From an uncultured bacterium (GTDB taxonomy: Bacteria; Bacillota; Clostridia; Lachnospirales; Lachnospiraceae), in assembly GCA_948467735.1 (NCBI GenBank), contig CAOKFN010000019.1, positions 17,540 to 81,539 on the forward strand: a stretch of 64,000 nucleotides of DNA, given 5' to 3'. The notes below the pieces were generated by a model that saw only the letters and a program-made list of their open reading frames with translations, was not told where the DNA came from and did not search any database. Shown here piece after piece: positions 1 through 7,896 of this stretch (positions are counted from its first letter, which is position 1; every line of letters begins with the position of its first letter). A program made the translations under genes and the position numbers.

Positions 1-140
1 GGAATCAGATTCATAAACTCGTATTTGTTCTTTTCCCCCTTGTCCAATCCGCCTAATTTTTTCGCCACGGCTTCCACCGCGTTTCTCGCCTGCGCCTCCC
101 CGCACTCCGGCAGGATGGCCGTCTGTAAAAATAATCCCAT
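1..140 (-). CDS. N-terminal fragment of an unrecognised protein
   Basis: The first 46 codons of a gene that runs off the left edge. It begins MGLFLQTAIL and contains ECGEAQARNAVEAVAKKLGG. The start is supported by GGAGGA five bases upstream of ATG. I do not recognise the family from this short piece; it looks soluble and helical, with no signal peptide. Codon use resembles the neighbouring chromosomal genes. Confidence 0.5.
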   Translation of the reverse strand, partial: MGLFLQTAILPECGEAQARNAVEAVAKKLGGLDKGEKNKYEFMNLI

Positions 141-159
141 TTCTGTCCTCCTATCTAAA

Positions 160-236
160 GTTCCGTCTTGTGCTTTAGCACATGATTCACTATGACGCCT
201 TGCGCCTTCGTTTCATGACTGTTTTACGTTTCCTCT
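160..236. repeat. Degenerate copy of the GTTCCGTC...GACTGTTTT hairpin repeat
   Basis: The ends (GTTCCGTC at the left, GCGCCTTCGTTTCATGACTGTTTTA at the right in pieces) resemble the ends of the ~105-bp repeats near 22.6 and 46.7 kb. The middle is shorter and diverged. The match is by eye, and this may be a decayed copy or chance. Confidence 0.3.
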
Positions 237-323
237 TGACATTTCTTCTATGGAAGGCATTTCCCGTTTATTCAGCATTCTCTCGTATATAAACATCCCT
301 CTGCCACGAATATCGGTCTATTT

Positions 324-974
324 CTAATATTCTCCCATATCCCTCGTCTTTTTCAAAGTCCCGATCCAGTCATGCGACCTGCCGTCAAAATTTTCAGGAT
401 TCACCGGATAATGAATATTATAAAGATACCCTTCCTCGCCGTAACGTCCGTGCGCTGCTTCATCCATGCATTGTTCTTCCATACAGATATTAACGACTTC
501 CAGACACATCAACACATGCGTACTGCCTTCTACAATCTCACGTTCCCATAAATAACGGCATTCCAGATTGAGAAAACATTCCGCAATCATTGGCGCGTTC
601 ACAATGGAAGCTTTGACGGCTGTCAATCCTGATAATGCGATTTCATCGTTGTCGAAACCATTATTGGCTATTGTGGCGCTGCATTTATCATAAAAATCCA
701 CAGACGGAAAATTGATGACCGCCTCCTTCGTCTCGCGTATGCTCTGATACAGATGCCCGCTTTTATTCACACTTGACAATATTGCGTAAAACCCTCTGGA
801 TGTGCCATTAAAACATGCCCATGACTGTAGGCAGGCGTTCGGCTTTCCGTTTGACTTATAGGTTGTCACCACAAATAGCGGCGATGGAATTGCCGTCACA
901 AATTCCATCCATGAAAAGCCGTATGTTTCCATTTCCGCCATTGATGCCGGTATTGCTGAATACTCCTTTTTCAT
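324..974 (-). CDS. Flavin reductase-like (FMN-binding split barrel) family protein
   Basis: A 216-aa protein of the flavin reductase-like/flavoredoxin family. These proteins bind FMN in a split barrel and act in flavin reduction or electron transfer in the cytoplasm. Family features are TAIPSPLFVVTTY near the N-terminus, PNACLQSWACF, then SVNKSGHLYQSIRET and NFPS, where the family contacts FMN, followed by a conserved NLECRY segment. The start is the ATG at 974, preceded by GGAGGA; an upstream in-frame extension of 46 codons lacks coding character. It appears monocistronic. The physiological electron donor and acceptor cannot be read from sequence. Confidence 0.8.
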   Translation of the reverse strand: MKKEYSAIPASMAEMETYGFSWMEFVTAIPSPLFVVTTYKSNGKPNACLQSWACFNGTSRGFYAILSSVNKSGHLYQSIRETKEAVINFPSVDFYDKCSATIANNGFDNDEIALSGLTAVKASIVNAPMIAECFLNLECRYLWEREIVEGSTHVLMCLEVVNICMEEQCMDEAAHGRYGEEGYLYNIHYPVNPENFDGRSHDWIGTLKKTRDMGEY

Positions 975-1021
975 ATTGCGTCTCCTCCTATTTATTCTCC
1001 TAAAACCCTTGCATCCATCCC

Positions 1022-1672
1022 TTACGCTTCCCCAAGCCCCTCCATGACTTCCATCAGCTTTGCATAGGACTCCTCGCTGGCGGCTCCATAGATTGTTTCC
1101 AAATCTCCACAATCCATAATCACCGCCATATTATCCGGGGCATTGCTGTAAAAGCTCATATTCATATCCACCCAGCCCCGCAGCGCAAAAGGCTTTTTTT
1201 CCAGTCCCGACTGAATAACGCCGCATTCCTCCTCCGTAAGCCAGAGTACAAAGTCCTCCGGTGAAAATGGAAAGTTAAATACCGATTCATACGCCAGCGC
1301 CGCCTGTAAAAACTCGCTTGTGGTCTCGGTACACAATGCCCAGCTTTTGTCGTCCGTGGTCACAAACACAGGCGGATCCGCCTGTCCCAAGTCCTCCCTG
1401 CGGATTCCGGCCCGGCAGCAGCCCTGATTTTCATTCAACAGTATCAGGCAGCCGCTTTTTCTCAGCCAGTCCCATTTCTGATAGTCCTCCGGCTTCATCC
1501 ATTGGTCCTGCACATGATGAAGTTCCTCCGTGCGCCCCGCTCTGCGCCAGAATTCTTCCACCGCTTGGGGCAGCGCGCCAAAATATGCTTTTACGGAAGC
1601 AATCTCCTCTTCATCATACCCCTGCAGCTCATCCGTCCCATACAGCCGCTTTATCATTTCCTCTAAATTCAT
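1022..1672 (-). CDS. SMI1/KNR4 (SUKH) superfamily protein
   Basis: A 216-aa soluble protein resembling the SUKH fold: ALPQAVEEFWRRAG near the N-terminus matches the LPxxYxxFLxxxG signature, followed by a beta-rich region (CLILLNENQG, PPVFVTTDD) and an acidic C-terminal half. Many bacterial SUKH proteins are immunity proteins for polymorphic nuclease toxins, others are of unknown role. No toxin gene is adjacent. The start at 1672 is chosen because GGAGGG precedes it; the in-frame upstream extension has no such signal. Two more SUKH domains occur in this window (36233 and the C-terminus of the LRR protein at 50386). Confidence 0.6.
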   Translation of the reverse strand: MNLEEMIKRLYGTDELQGYDEEEIASVKAYFGALPQAVEEFWRRAGRTEELHHVQDQWMKPEDYQKWDWLRKSGCLILLNENQGCCRAGIRREDLGQADPPVFVTTDDKSWALCTETTSEFLQAALAYESVFNFPFSPEDFVLWLTEEECGVIQSGLEKKPFALRGWVDMNMSFYSNAPDNMAVIMDCGDLETIYGAASEESYAKLMEVMEGLGEA

Positions 1673-1845
1673 TTTCCCTCCATTTCCCTCCGTCCATATG
1701 CCGCGGTTCGCATCCGAAATCCGCCGCCCCATAAAACATGATTACCGCTCGCAGACGCTTCGCTTTTTGCTCGTATCGCCGCTTGAAATGCAGCGGCTCC
1801 ATTCCGGTTTGCTGACGCAAACCGCCTGCGCCCATATCCGCACCT

Positions 1846-2253
1846 CTAAAACGCATACCTTGTCCCATGAGAAAATAGAAGACCATCTGTCAATTCCACA
1901 CATAAAATAATTGTATTTTCATCATTAAAATCGTTATGTCCATTGCCAATCCACCCGGCGAAAACCCTTTTTAATTTTTCTGCAGTTTCCGCATTTTCCC
2001 TTTTCCCGAAATATCCTAAATTGACGCCTCTTCCATGTGCCGTGAACCAATCTCCCGCTATCGCGACGGCAGGATTGCTTTCTATCTGTCTCATTTTACC
2101 GGAAAGCGCGTATGTAATAATATAAAACGCCCCATTTTCATAATAGGCATTTACATATCGCACATACGGCAATCCATTTTCTGTTGTCGCCAGCGCAATC
2201 ACCGTATCCTTTCCAAAACGTTCCACCATTATTTTTTCAATTTCCCGATTCAT
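1846..2253 (-). CDS. Pyridoxamine 5'-phosphate oxidase-like family protein
   Basis: A small (135-aa) FMN-binding split-barrel protein of the PNPOx-like/general stress protein class. It reads IALATTENGLPYVRYVNAYYENGAFYI in pieces, then KMRQIESNPAVAIAG, the usual strand-helix pattern of the family, and ends GLLFSHGTRYAF. True PNPOx enzymes are longer, so a flavin- or heme-binding role is more likely than PLP synthesis. The ATG at 2253 has GGGAG six bases upstream; the ATG at 2292 is an alternative that would add 13 residues. Confidence 0.75.
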   Translation of the reverse strand: MNREIEKIMVERFGKDTVIALATTENGLPYVRYVNAYYENGAFYIITYALSGKMRQIESNPAVAIAGDWFTAHGRGVNLGYFGKRENAETAEKLKRVFAGWIGNGHNDFNDENTIILCVELTDGLLFSHGTRYAF

Positions 2254-2658
2254 TTTTTCTCCCAAAGTCTCTTCCTCCAAATAAACATCCAACTTTAATG
2301 TTCCGCTTCCCTCTCCATATCATATTCCGTCCGCTCTCATCTTTTATCTAAGATTACTAACCAATGCTCCAAATAAATTCATTTTCATTGTTTCACAAAA
2401 TCCTGCTTTTCAAGCATTGCCATTTTCATTGCACCTGCTCACACCCAATCTCCACGCCTCCGCGAATCTGCTTCCAACTAATGACATTATACACATCAGG
2501 CTCATAAATATCAATACGTTTTGAACTTCTCTTTTTTAATAAACACCCCGAAAACTGCCTATTTCCACACCTCCAAATTTATGATACAATAAAGGCTGAA
2601 AACGACAGATGGCCATGATTGAACTTGTAATCATGGCGTAACCCAAAAGGAGGTCAAA
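2254..2658. other. Intergenic region between divergent genes
   Basis: About 400 bases, AT-rich in its left part. No gene is evident. It contains a possible plus-strand promoter (TACAAT near 2584) and a hairpin just before the methyltransferase ribosome binding site, listed separately. Confidence 0.5.
2612..2637 (+). promoter_or_regulatory. Perfect hairpin in the 5' leader of the methyltransferase gene
   Basis: GCCATGATT and AATCATGGC form a perfect 9-bp stem with an 8-nt loop, ending about 10 bases before the AGGAGG ribosome binding site. It could be an operator or a leader hairpin. There is no T-run, so it is not a terminator. Confidence 0.5.
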
Positions 2659-3543
2659 ATGAATACTTATTGGTCGCAGTATGTGCAGAAAACCGAAGAA
2701 CTCTATCTGTCCCGCGCATTGAGATTTCATCGCGGAAATATGGATAGATGGATAGACGCCATGCAGCTGCATGACGGAATGAAAATTCTTGAAGCAGGCT
2801 GCGCCGGCGGTCTCCTCTGCCATCGATTGAAAGAAGCTCTTCCAAATGCCGATATTACAGGTTTGGATTTTGATACCGGACATATCGATTACGCCAAGAA
2901 AAAAATGAATGAATTAAACCTTCCATGCAGATTTATTGCAGGGGACGCAGAGAATCTGCCCTTTGAGGATAACACATTCGACGTCTGTTATTCCCATACC
3001 GTGATGAACTTCTGCGATCCCGTAAAATTCGTGAAGGAACAGTACCGAGTGCTGAAACCCGGCGGCAGAATGATTGTGATGGATGTGTACAACAAGGGAG
3101 CCAAGCCGGAAGAATGGATACCGACCGACGACTGCGAAGAAAAGGAATTATTTGACAAAGTCTGGGCGGCGGCGTCCGACAATCCCAACAGCCATGTCAA
3201 GCGGTACGAGAACCGGACGGAAAAATATTTTGCCTACCTTGCGGCGCAGGGATTTCATCCTATTTCCATCGACGCGATGGCTGTGGTAAATTATGCCCCC
3301 GACTGCGATAACGTCGATGATGAGATGGCCCGGGCACAGATTAACGATGACCGGATATCGGAACTTTGCAGCGCGGAAAAAGCATATAGGATGGCTCCGA
3401 ATGCGCTCAGCGAAGCCGAGTACCAAACTTTAACGGACATGATCAACCGCAGATATGACAAAAAAATTCAGCAGTATCAAAACGGGGACAAGTGCTGGGA
3501 GTTTCGCGTCGCAGTTACAGTACTTATCAGCGGAACAAAATAA
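2659..3543 (+). CDS. Class I SAM-dependent methyltransferase
   Basis: A 294-aa methyltransferase. Motif I is LEAGCAGG (residues 44-51), with an acidic motif II GLDFD (about 68-72), GDAENLPF (about 98) and the post-motif YRVLKPGGRMIV (about 133-144), all typical of the UbiE/Methyltransf_11 group. The C-terminal 100 residues are poorly conserved and probably select the substrate, which cannot be named. The start has AGGAGG eight bases upstream. It is one of only two plus-strand genes here and ends at a bidirectional terminator shared with ackA. Confidence 0.85.
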   Translation: MNTYWSQYVQKTEELYLSRALRFHRGNMDRWIDAMQLHDGMKILEAGCAGGLLCHRLKEALPNADITGLDFDTGHIDYAKKKMNELNLPCRFIAGDAENLPFEDNTFDVCYSHTVMNFCDPVKFVKEQYRVLKPGGRMIVMDVYNKGAKPEEWIPTDDCEEKELFDKVWAAASDNPNSHVKRYENRTEKYFAYLAAQGFHPISIDAMAVVNYAPDCDNVDDEMARAQINDDRISELCSAEKAYRMAPNALSEAEYQTLTDMINRRYDKKIQQYQNGDKCWEFRVAVTVLISGTK

Positions 3544-3577
3544 ATGATTCAGGCGCCGCCCGCTTGGCTCACTACGC

Positions 3578-3627
3578 GGCGAAAATAAAAGGCATATGCT
3601 CCGCCGCACATGCCTTTTATTTTCGCC
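3578..3627. terminator. Bidirectional Rho-independent terminator
   Basis: A long stem (GGCGAAAATAAAAGGCATATG with its complement CATGCCTTTTATTTTCGCC) lies between the convergent methyltransferase and ackA genes. A/T tracts within the stem serve both directions. Confidence 0.75.
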
Positions 3628-3677
3628 TATATGATTATCTGCCTCCAATGAAACACTCACATGAAGCTTCTTATCTT

Positions 3678-4877
3678 TTACTGCGCTGCCAGACGCACCG
3701 TCTCTCTTGCAATGGCAAGCTCCTCATTTGTGGGAATCACCATCACCGTCGTCTTACTGTCAGGGGTGGTAATCGCTATATCCTCGCCCCGTTTCTTATT
3801 TGCTTCCTGATCAATGGTCACGCCCAGATAACCGAGATACTCGCACACAAAAGTTCTCACCAGCGCTGCGTTCTCGCCCACCCCTGCGGTAAAACAGATG
3901 ACGTCCACGCCGTTCATGGCGGCGGTATAAGAACCGATATATTTTGCCACCCGATAGCAGTAAGTCTTTAAAGTGCGGATCGCATTGGCGTCTCCCTTAT
4001 GATACCCTTCCTCCAAATCACGGAAATCCGAAGAAAGATTGTCGGAAAGTCCAAGCACTCCGGACTTCTTATTCAGCACCGCCATAATCTCATCAATGCT
4101 TTTGCCCTCCTTGTGTGCCAAGAACTCAATGATGGCGGGGTCGATATCACCGGAACGGGTTCCCATAATCAATCCCTCCAGAGGCGTCAGGCCCATGGAA
4201 GTATCCACACATCTGCCGTTCTTCACGGCGGAAATGCTGGCGCCGTTGCCCAGATGGCACACAATAATCTTCAAATCCTCATAGTTCTTTCCCAGAACCT
4301 CCGCCGCCCTCTTGGACACATAGGAATGGCTGGTTCCGTGGAAACCGTATCTTCTTATTTTGTATTTCTGATAATATTCATAGGGCAGGCCGTACATATA
4401 AGCCTCCTCCGGCATGGTCTGGTGGAACGCGGTATCGAACACACCCACCATGGGAGTGTTTGGCATCAGCTTTTTGCAGGCATTAATGCCGATTAAGTTG
4501 GCCGGATTGTGCAGGGGCGCAAGGTCATTGCATTCCTCAACCACCGCCATCACCTCGTCATTGAGCACCACGGACTGGGCAAATTTCTCTCCTCCATGAA
4601 CCACCCGATGCCCTACGGCGCCGATCTCGTCCAGACTCTTAACCACCCCCGTCTTGGGATTGGTCAGCGCTTCCAGCACCAGACGAATCGCCTCCGTATG
4701 GTCCGGCATGGGGGTGACGGTCTTTTCTTTTTCACCGCCCTCCGGAGAATAAGTAATCATGCTTCCCTCAATACCGATTCTCTCACAAAGCCCTTTTGCA
4801 AGGCATTGTTCCGACTCGGAATCAATCAACTGAAATTTCAGGGACGAACTCCCGCAGTTAATCACTAAAACTTTCAT
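3678..4877 (-). CDS. ackA: Acetate kinase
   Basis: A 399-aa acetate kinase, the usual family length. It converts acetyl phosphate and ADP to acetate and ATP, the energy-yielding last step of fermentative acetate formation. Signatures are NCGSSSLKF at residues 7-15, GHRVVHGGEKF, VFDTAFHQTMP with the catalytic Asp, HLGNGASI in the phosphate-binding region, TRSGDIDP with the catalytic Arg, and FTAGVGENA near the C-terminus. The start has AGGAGGGTG upstream. It lies 185 bases downstream of pta on the same strand, presumably in one operon; the gap holds three hairpins. Confidence 0.97.
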   Translation of the reverse strand: MKVLVINCGSSSLKFQLIDSESEQCLAKGLCERIGIEGSMITYSPEGGEKEKTVTPMPDHTEAIRLVLEALTNPKTGVVKSLDEIGAVGHRVVHGGEKFAQSVVLNDEVMAVVEECNDLAPLHNPANLIGINACKKLMPNTPMVGVFDTAFHQTMPEEAYMYGLPYEYYQKYKIRRYGFHGTSHSYVSKRAAEVLGKNYEDLKIIVCHLGNGASISAVKNGRCVDTSMGLTPLEGLIMGTRSGDIDPAIIEFLAHKEGKSIDEIMAVLNKKSGVLGLSDNLSSDFRDLEEGYHKGDANAIRTLKTYCYRVAKYIGSYTAAMNGVDVICFTAGVGENAALVRTFVCEYLGYLGVTIDQEANKKRGEDIAITTPDSKTTVMVIPTNEELAIARETVRLAAQ

Positions 4878-4885
4878 TTTTTACA

Positions 4886-4975
4886 CCCTCCTGCCCGCTT
4901 TGCGGGCATCTAATCTAAAAGTTTGAAATTCACTGCTTTCAAACTTACACCTTCCTGTCCGCTTTTCGCGGGCAC
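4886..4975 (-). promoter_or_regulatory. Hairpins in the pta-ackA intergenic region
   Basis: Three small inverted repeats lie between pta and ackA: GCCCGC/GCGGGC (about 4891-4905), AAGTTTGAAA/TTTCAAACTT (about 4918-4947) and CCGC/GCGG (about 4959-4970). None has a clear T-run. They may stabilise or process the mRNA between the two genes. Confidence 0.4.
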
Positions 4976-5062
4976 CGAAACTTTCCATTCACTTTCCGCA
5001 TTACTCTAAACGTGCGTTCTTAAAAACACAGCATTCTACCTATATCGCTCCAACACCCGCCG

Positions 5063-6064
5063 TCAAACCAGCTGTGCCTGCACGGCAGTCAGCGCCACTA
5101 CGCCCACAATATCCTGCCATGAACAGCCGCGGGATAAATCGTTTACAGGCTTTGCGATTCCCTGAAGCATGGGACCATACGCCTCCGCGCCTCCCAGTCT
5201 CTGCACCAGCTTATACCCGATATTGCCCGCGTCCAGATTGGGGAATATCAATACGTTCGCCTTGCCTGCCACGGGACTTCCGGGGGATTTGGACTTGGCA
5301 ACGCTGGGCACCAAGGCCGCATCCAGCTGCAGTTCGCCGTCCAAGGTCAGATGAGGATACTGTTCCTTTGCAATCCGGGTAGCCTCCACCATCTTGTCCA
5401 CCAGCGGATGCTTTGCGCTTCCCTTGGTGGAATGGCTCAGCATGGCGATCACGGGCTTGGGGCCGATCAATGCCTTAAAGCTTCTGTAGGACGTCTCCGC
5501 TATCGCCGCCAGCTCTTCCGCCGTAGGATCCTGATTCAAACCGCAGTCCGCAAACAGAAACGCCCCGTTCTCCCCCTGATCCTTAAATTGTGTATCCATG
5601 ACGAAAAACGCGGAAACCAGCTTGATTCCGGGCGCCGTCTTCAATATCTGCAAAGCCGGCCTCAAAGTGTCCGCCGTAGAATGGCATGCTCCGGCAACCA
5701 TGCCGTCCGCGTCATTTGCCTTTACCATGACAATACCAAAGGTCAGATAATCTTTCAGAAGAATTTCTCTGGCGGCCTCCGGCGTCATGCCCTTTGCCTT
5801 TCTGGTCTCGTATAAAAGATTCACATAATCATCCAGCTTGGGCGTATTGGCCGGATCAATGACCGTAATGCCCGAGAGGTCAACTTCCAGCCATCCGGCA
5901 CCGTCCATGATCTTCTCTTCATTGCCGACCATAATAATATCGGCAATCCCTTCCTCCACAATCTTCGCTGCTGCCAGCAGAGTCCTCTTATCATTGGATT
6001 CCGGCAATATGATTGTCTTTTTATCCAGTCGGGCCCTCTCCTTAATTGTGTCAATATATGACAT
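5063..6064 (-). CDS. pta: Phosphate acetyltransferase
   Basis: A 333-aa phosphotransacetylase of the short (PTA_PTB) type. It makes acetyl phosphate from acetyl-CoA and phosphate and feeds ackA downstream. Diagnostic stretches are KTIILPESNDKRTL at the N-terminus, VAGACHSTADTLRPALQ, SAFFVMD, FADCGLN, MLSHSTKGSA, DGELQLDAALVP and NVLIFPNLDAGNIGYK. The second ATG (6064) is preferred because GGAG lies seven bases upstream; the ATG two codons earlier is too close to that site. A good promoter is seen 250 bases upstream. Confidence 0.96.
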   Translation of the reverse strand: MSYIDTIKERARLDKKTIILPESNDKRTLLAAAKIVEEGIADIIMVGNEEKIMDGAGWLEVDLSGITVIDPANTPKLDDYVNLLYETRKAKGMTPEAAREILLKDYLTFGIVMVKANDADGMVAGACHSTADTLRPALQILKTAPGIKLVSAFFVMDTQFKDQGENGAFLFADCGLNQDPTAEELAAIAETSYRSFKALIGPKPVIAMLSHSTKGSAKHPLVDKMVEATRIAKEQYPHLTLDGELQLDAALVPSVAKSKSPGSPVAGKANVLIFPNLDAGNIGYKLVQRLGGAEAYGPMLQGIAKPVNDLSRGCSWQDIVGVVALTAVQAQLV

Positions 6065-6468
6065 ATCCATTCTCCTTTCCGGCGGTTTTTCACTATCTCA
6101 GTAATGTGCCCTCACATTCCGTCCTCGGAAATCCGGCGGCGTCCCCGCCTCATTGCGAAACATTCCGCTTTTTCCGCAGAATCCTATGCACTGCAGACGT
6201 GCTATCGCTTCATTACAGCATCCGCATATCCATCGGCTCCCTCTACATACCGCCGTCTTTCATCGTATGCTCATGAACGAACACTCATTTTTTACTTAAC
6301 AAACCGCGATAACTATATTATACTAAAAATGGTAAAAATAAACAAGGACAAATTTAAAATGGGAGAATTATTGTGCGTTTTGCGAAGGTGTAACGGCTGC
6401 CGCATTCCGCGAATGGCAGGACAAAATGATAACTGCCTGCCGATTCCATTTGGGGAGGTGTTTTTTAC
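6065..6468. other. Divergent intergenic region pta / tmcAL
   Basis: About 400 bases without a gene. It holds the pta promoter (6317-6345) and its ~245-nt untranslated leader, plus the plus-strand leader of tmcAL. I see no recognisable riboswitch. Confidence 0.6.
6317..6345 (-). promoter_or_regulatory. Sigma-A type promoter for pta-ackA
   Basis: On the minus strand TTGTTT, a 17-bp spacer and a perfect TATAAT. It would give a leader of about 245 nt before pta. Confidence 0.65.
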
Positions 6469-7704
6469 ATGCGTGTAAACGGAATTATAGCGGAATACAA
6501 TCCTTTCCACAACGGCCACGAATATCATCTGGAAGAATCTCTGCGCCGCACGGGGGCAGATTTTACCATAGTCGTTATGAGCGGAAATTTCGTACAGCGA
6601 GGCGCGCCCGCACTTCTGGACAAACATATCCGCGCGGAAATGGCCCTTCGCTGCGGCGCCGACCTTGTACTGGAACTTCCCGTGCTGTATGCCTCCTCCA
6701 GTGCGGAATATTTTGCCGCAGGGGCGGCGGCGCTTCTGGACAAGCTGGGCGTCGTCACTCACCTGTGCTTTGGCAGCGAATCCGGGGACGCCTTACTGCT
6801 CCTGAAAATCGCCGCCCTCCTTTTGGATGAATCCGGCGCTTATCGATCTGCCCTGAGAAATTTCCTGCGCTGCGGATATTCCTACCCCAATGCCCGTGCG
6901 GAGGCATTGATGCAGTGTTATCCTTTTTTAGAAGCACATAGAGAAATTTTTGCCTCCCCAAACAATATCCTCGGCATTGAATACTGCAAAGCACTCCTCA
7001 GACGCCGGAGCGCAATCACCCCCGAAACCGTCACCCGCATAGGCTCCGGCTACCATGACAGCCGGACCTCTTCCCGGTTCTGCTCCGCGCTCGCCATCCG
7101 GCAGGCGCTTTATGCCGGAAATGCTTTGGAACAGCTGGGCCCTCACATCCCCGCCCAAATCCTGCCGCTGCTTTCTTCCAGCCTGTCTGGGCGTCCTCCC
7201 CTGCGCCCCGACGTCTTTTCGCACATCCTCTATTACAAACTGTTCATAGAAAAAGAACAGGGTTATGAGAAATATTTGGATGTATCGGCAGACCTGTCGA
7301 ACCGCATACGAAATTTATTGGGAAAATATACCGGCTTTGAAGCCTTCTGCGACTTGCTGAAGACAAAAGACATGACTTATACCCGAATCAGCAGATGCCT
7401 GCTGCATATTCTTCTGGATATCTGGAACAGCCATATGGAGCAGGGGCAGGAAATGGACTATGCGCCCTATGCCAGAGCGCTTGGATTCCGAAAGTCCGCT
7501 GCGCCGCTGTTACGCGCCATAAAAAAACATGCCTCCATTCCCTTGATCACCAAACTGGCAGACGCGGAAAACAGCCTGAGCGACGAAGCTCTCAGGCTGT
7601 TGAAGCAGGATATCCGCTGCAGCGAACTTTACCGAGGCGCGGCAGCCATACCCTCCGGAAAAACTACCCAAAGCGAATATTCCATACCGCTTGTCATTTT
7701 ATAG
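6469..7704 (+). CDS. tmcAL: tRNA(Met) cytidine acetate ligase (nucleotidyltransferase family)
   Basis: A 411-aa TmcAL (YlbM) homolog. This enzyme activates acetate with ATP and makes N4-acetylcytidine at the wobble position of elongator tRNA-Met. The N-terminus MRVNGIIAEYNPFHNGHEYHL (read in two parts) contains the HxGH-type nucleotidyltransferase motif NPFHNGHEYHL; further conserved stretches are MSGNFVQRGAPALLDKHIR, DLVLELP, SAEYFAAGA and FGSES. The start has GGGGAGGTG upstream. It stands alone on the plus strand between minus-strand genes. Its acetate substrate matches the neighbouring acetate-producing ack/pta operon, although this adjacency may be chance. Confidence 0.92.
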   Translation: MRVNGIIAEYNPFHNGHEYHLEESLRRTGADFTIVVMSGNFVQRGAPALLDKHIRAEMALRCGADLVLELPVLYASSSAEYFAAGAAALLDKLGVVTHLCFGSESGDALLLLKIAALLLDESGAYRSALRNFLRCGYSYPNARAEALMQCYPFLEAHREIFASPNNILGIEYCKALLRRRSAITPETVTRIGSGYHDSRTSSRFCSALAIRQALYAGNALEQLGPHIPAQILPLLSSSLSGRPPLRPDVFSHILYYKLFIEKEQGYEKYLDVSADLSNRIRNLLGKYTGFEAFCDLLKTKDMTYTRISRCLLHILLDIWNSHMEQGQEMDYAPYARALGFRKSAAPLLRAIKKHASIPLITKLADAENSLSDEALRLLKQDIRCSELYRGAAAIPSGKTTQSEYSIPLVIL

Positions 7705-7742
7705 TTTCACGAATACAAACGCATCGTCGGGAGACCGCAAGT

Positions 7743-7773
7743 TCCAGCTTCCGGAGGACAGCCCTCTGGAAGC
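7743..7773. other. Strong inverted repeat between convergent genes
   Basis: CAGCTTCCGGAGG and CCTCTGGAAGCTG pair over 13 bp (one G-U on one strand), with a short loop, between the 3' ends of tmcAL and the sigma-factor gene. It lacks a following T-run on either strand, so it may be an mRNA-end stabiliser rather than a classical terminator. Confidence 0.5.
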
Positions 7774-7896
7774 TGAAAAATCCAAACCCACCGCGGGGCT
7801 TAGGCCCATATGCATGATAAACATGGAGGGTTTATTTTTAATACTCCGGAGTTCGCTGCCGCACGCTCCGTTCTTCCCGGAACTTAATATGGACAT

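Noticed and set aside
7699..7896. 65-aa minus-strand reading frame just after the sigma gene stop
   Set aside because: No ribosome binding site, and it reads through a strong hairpin; not supported as a gene.
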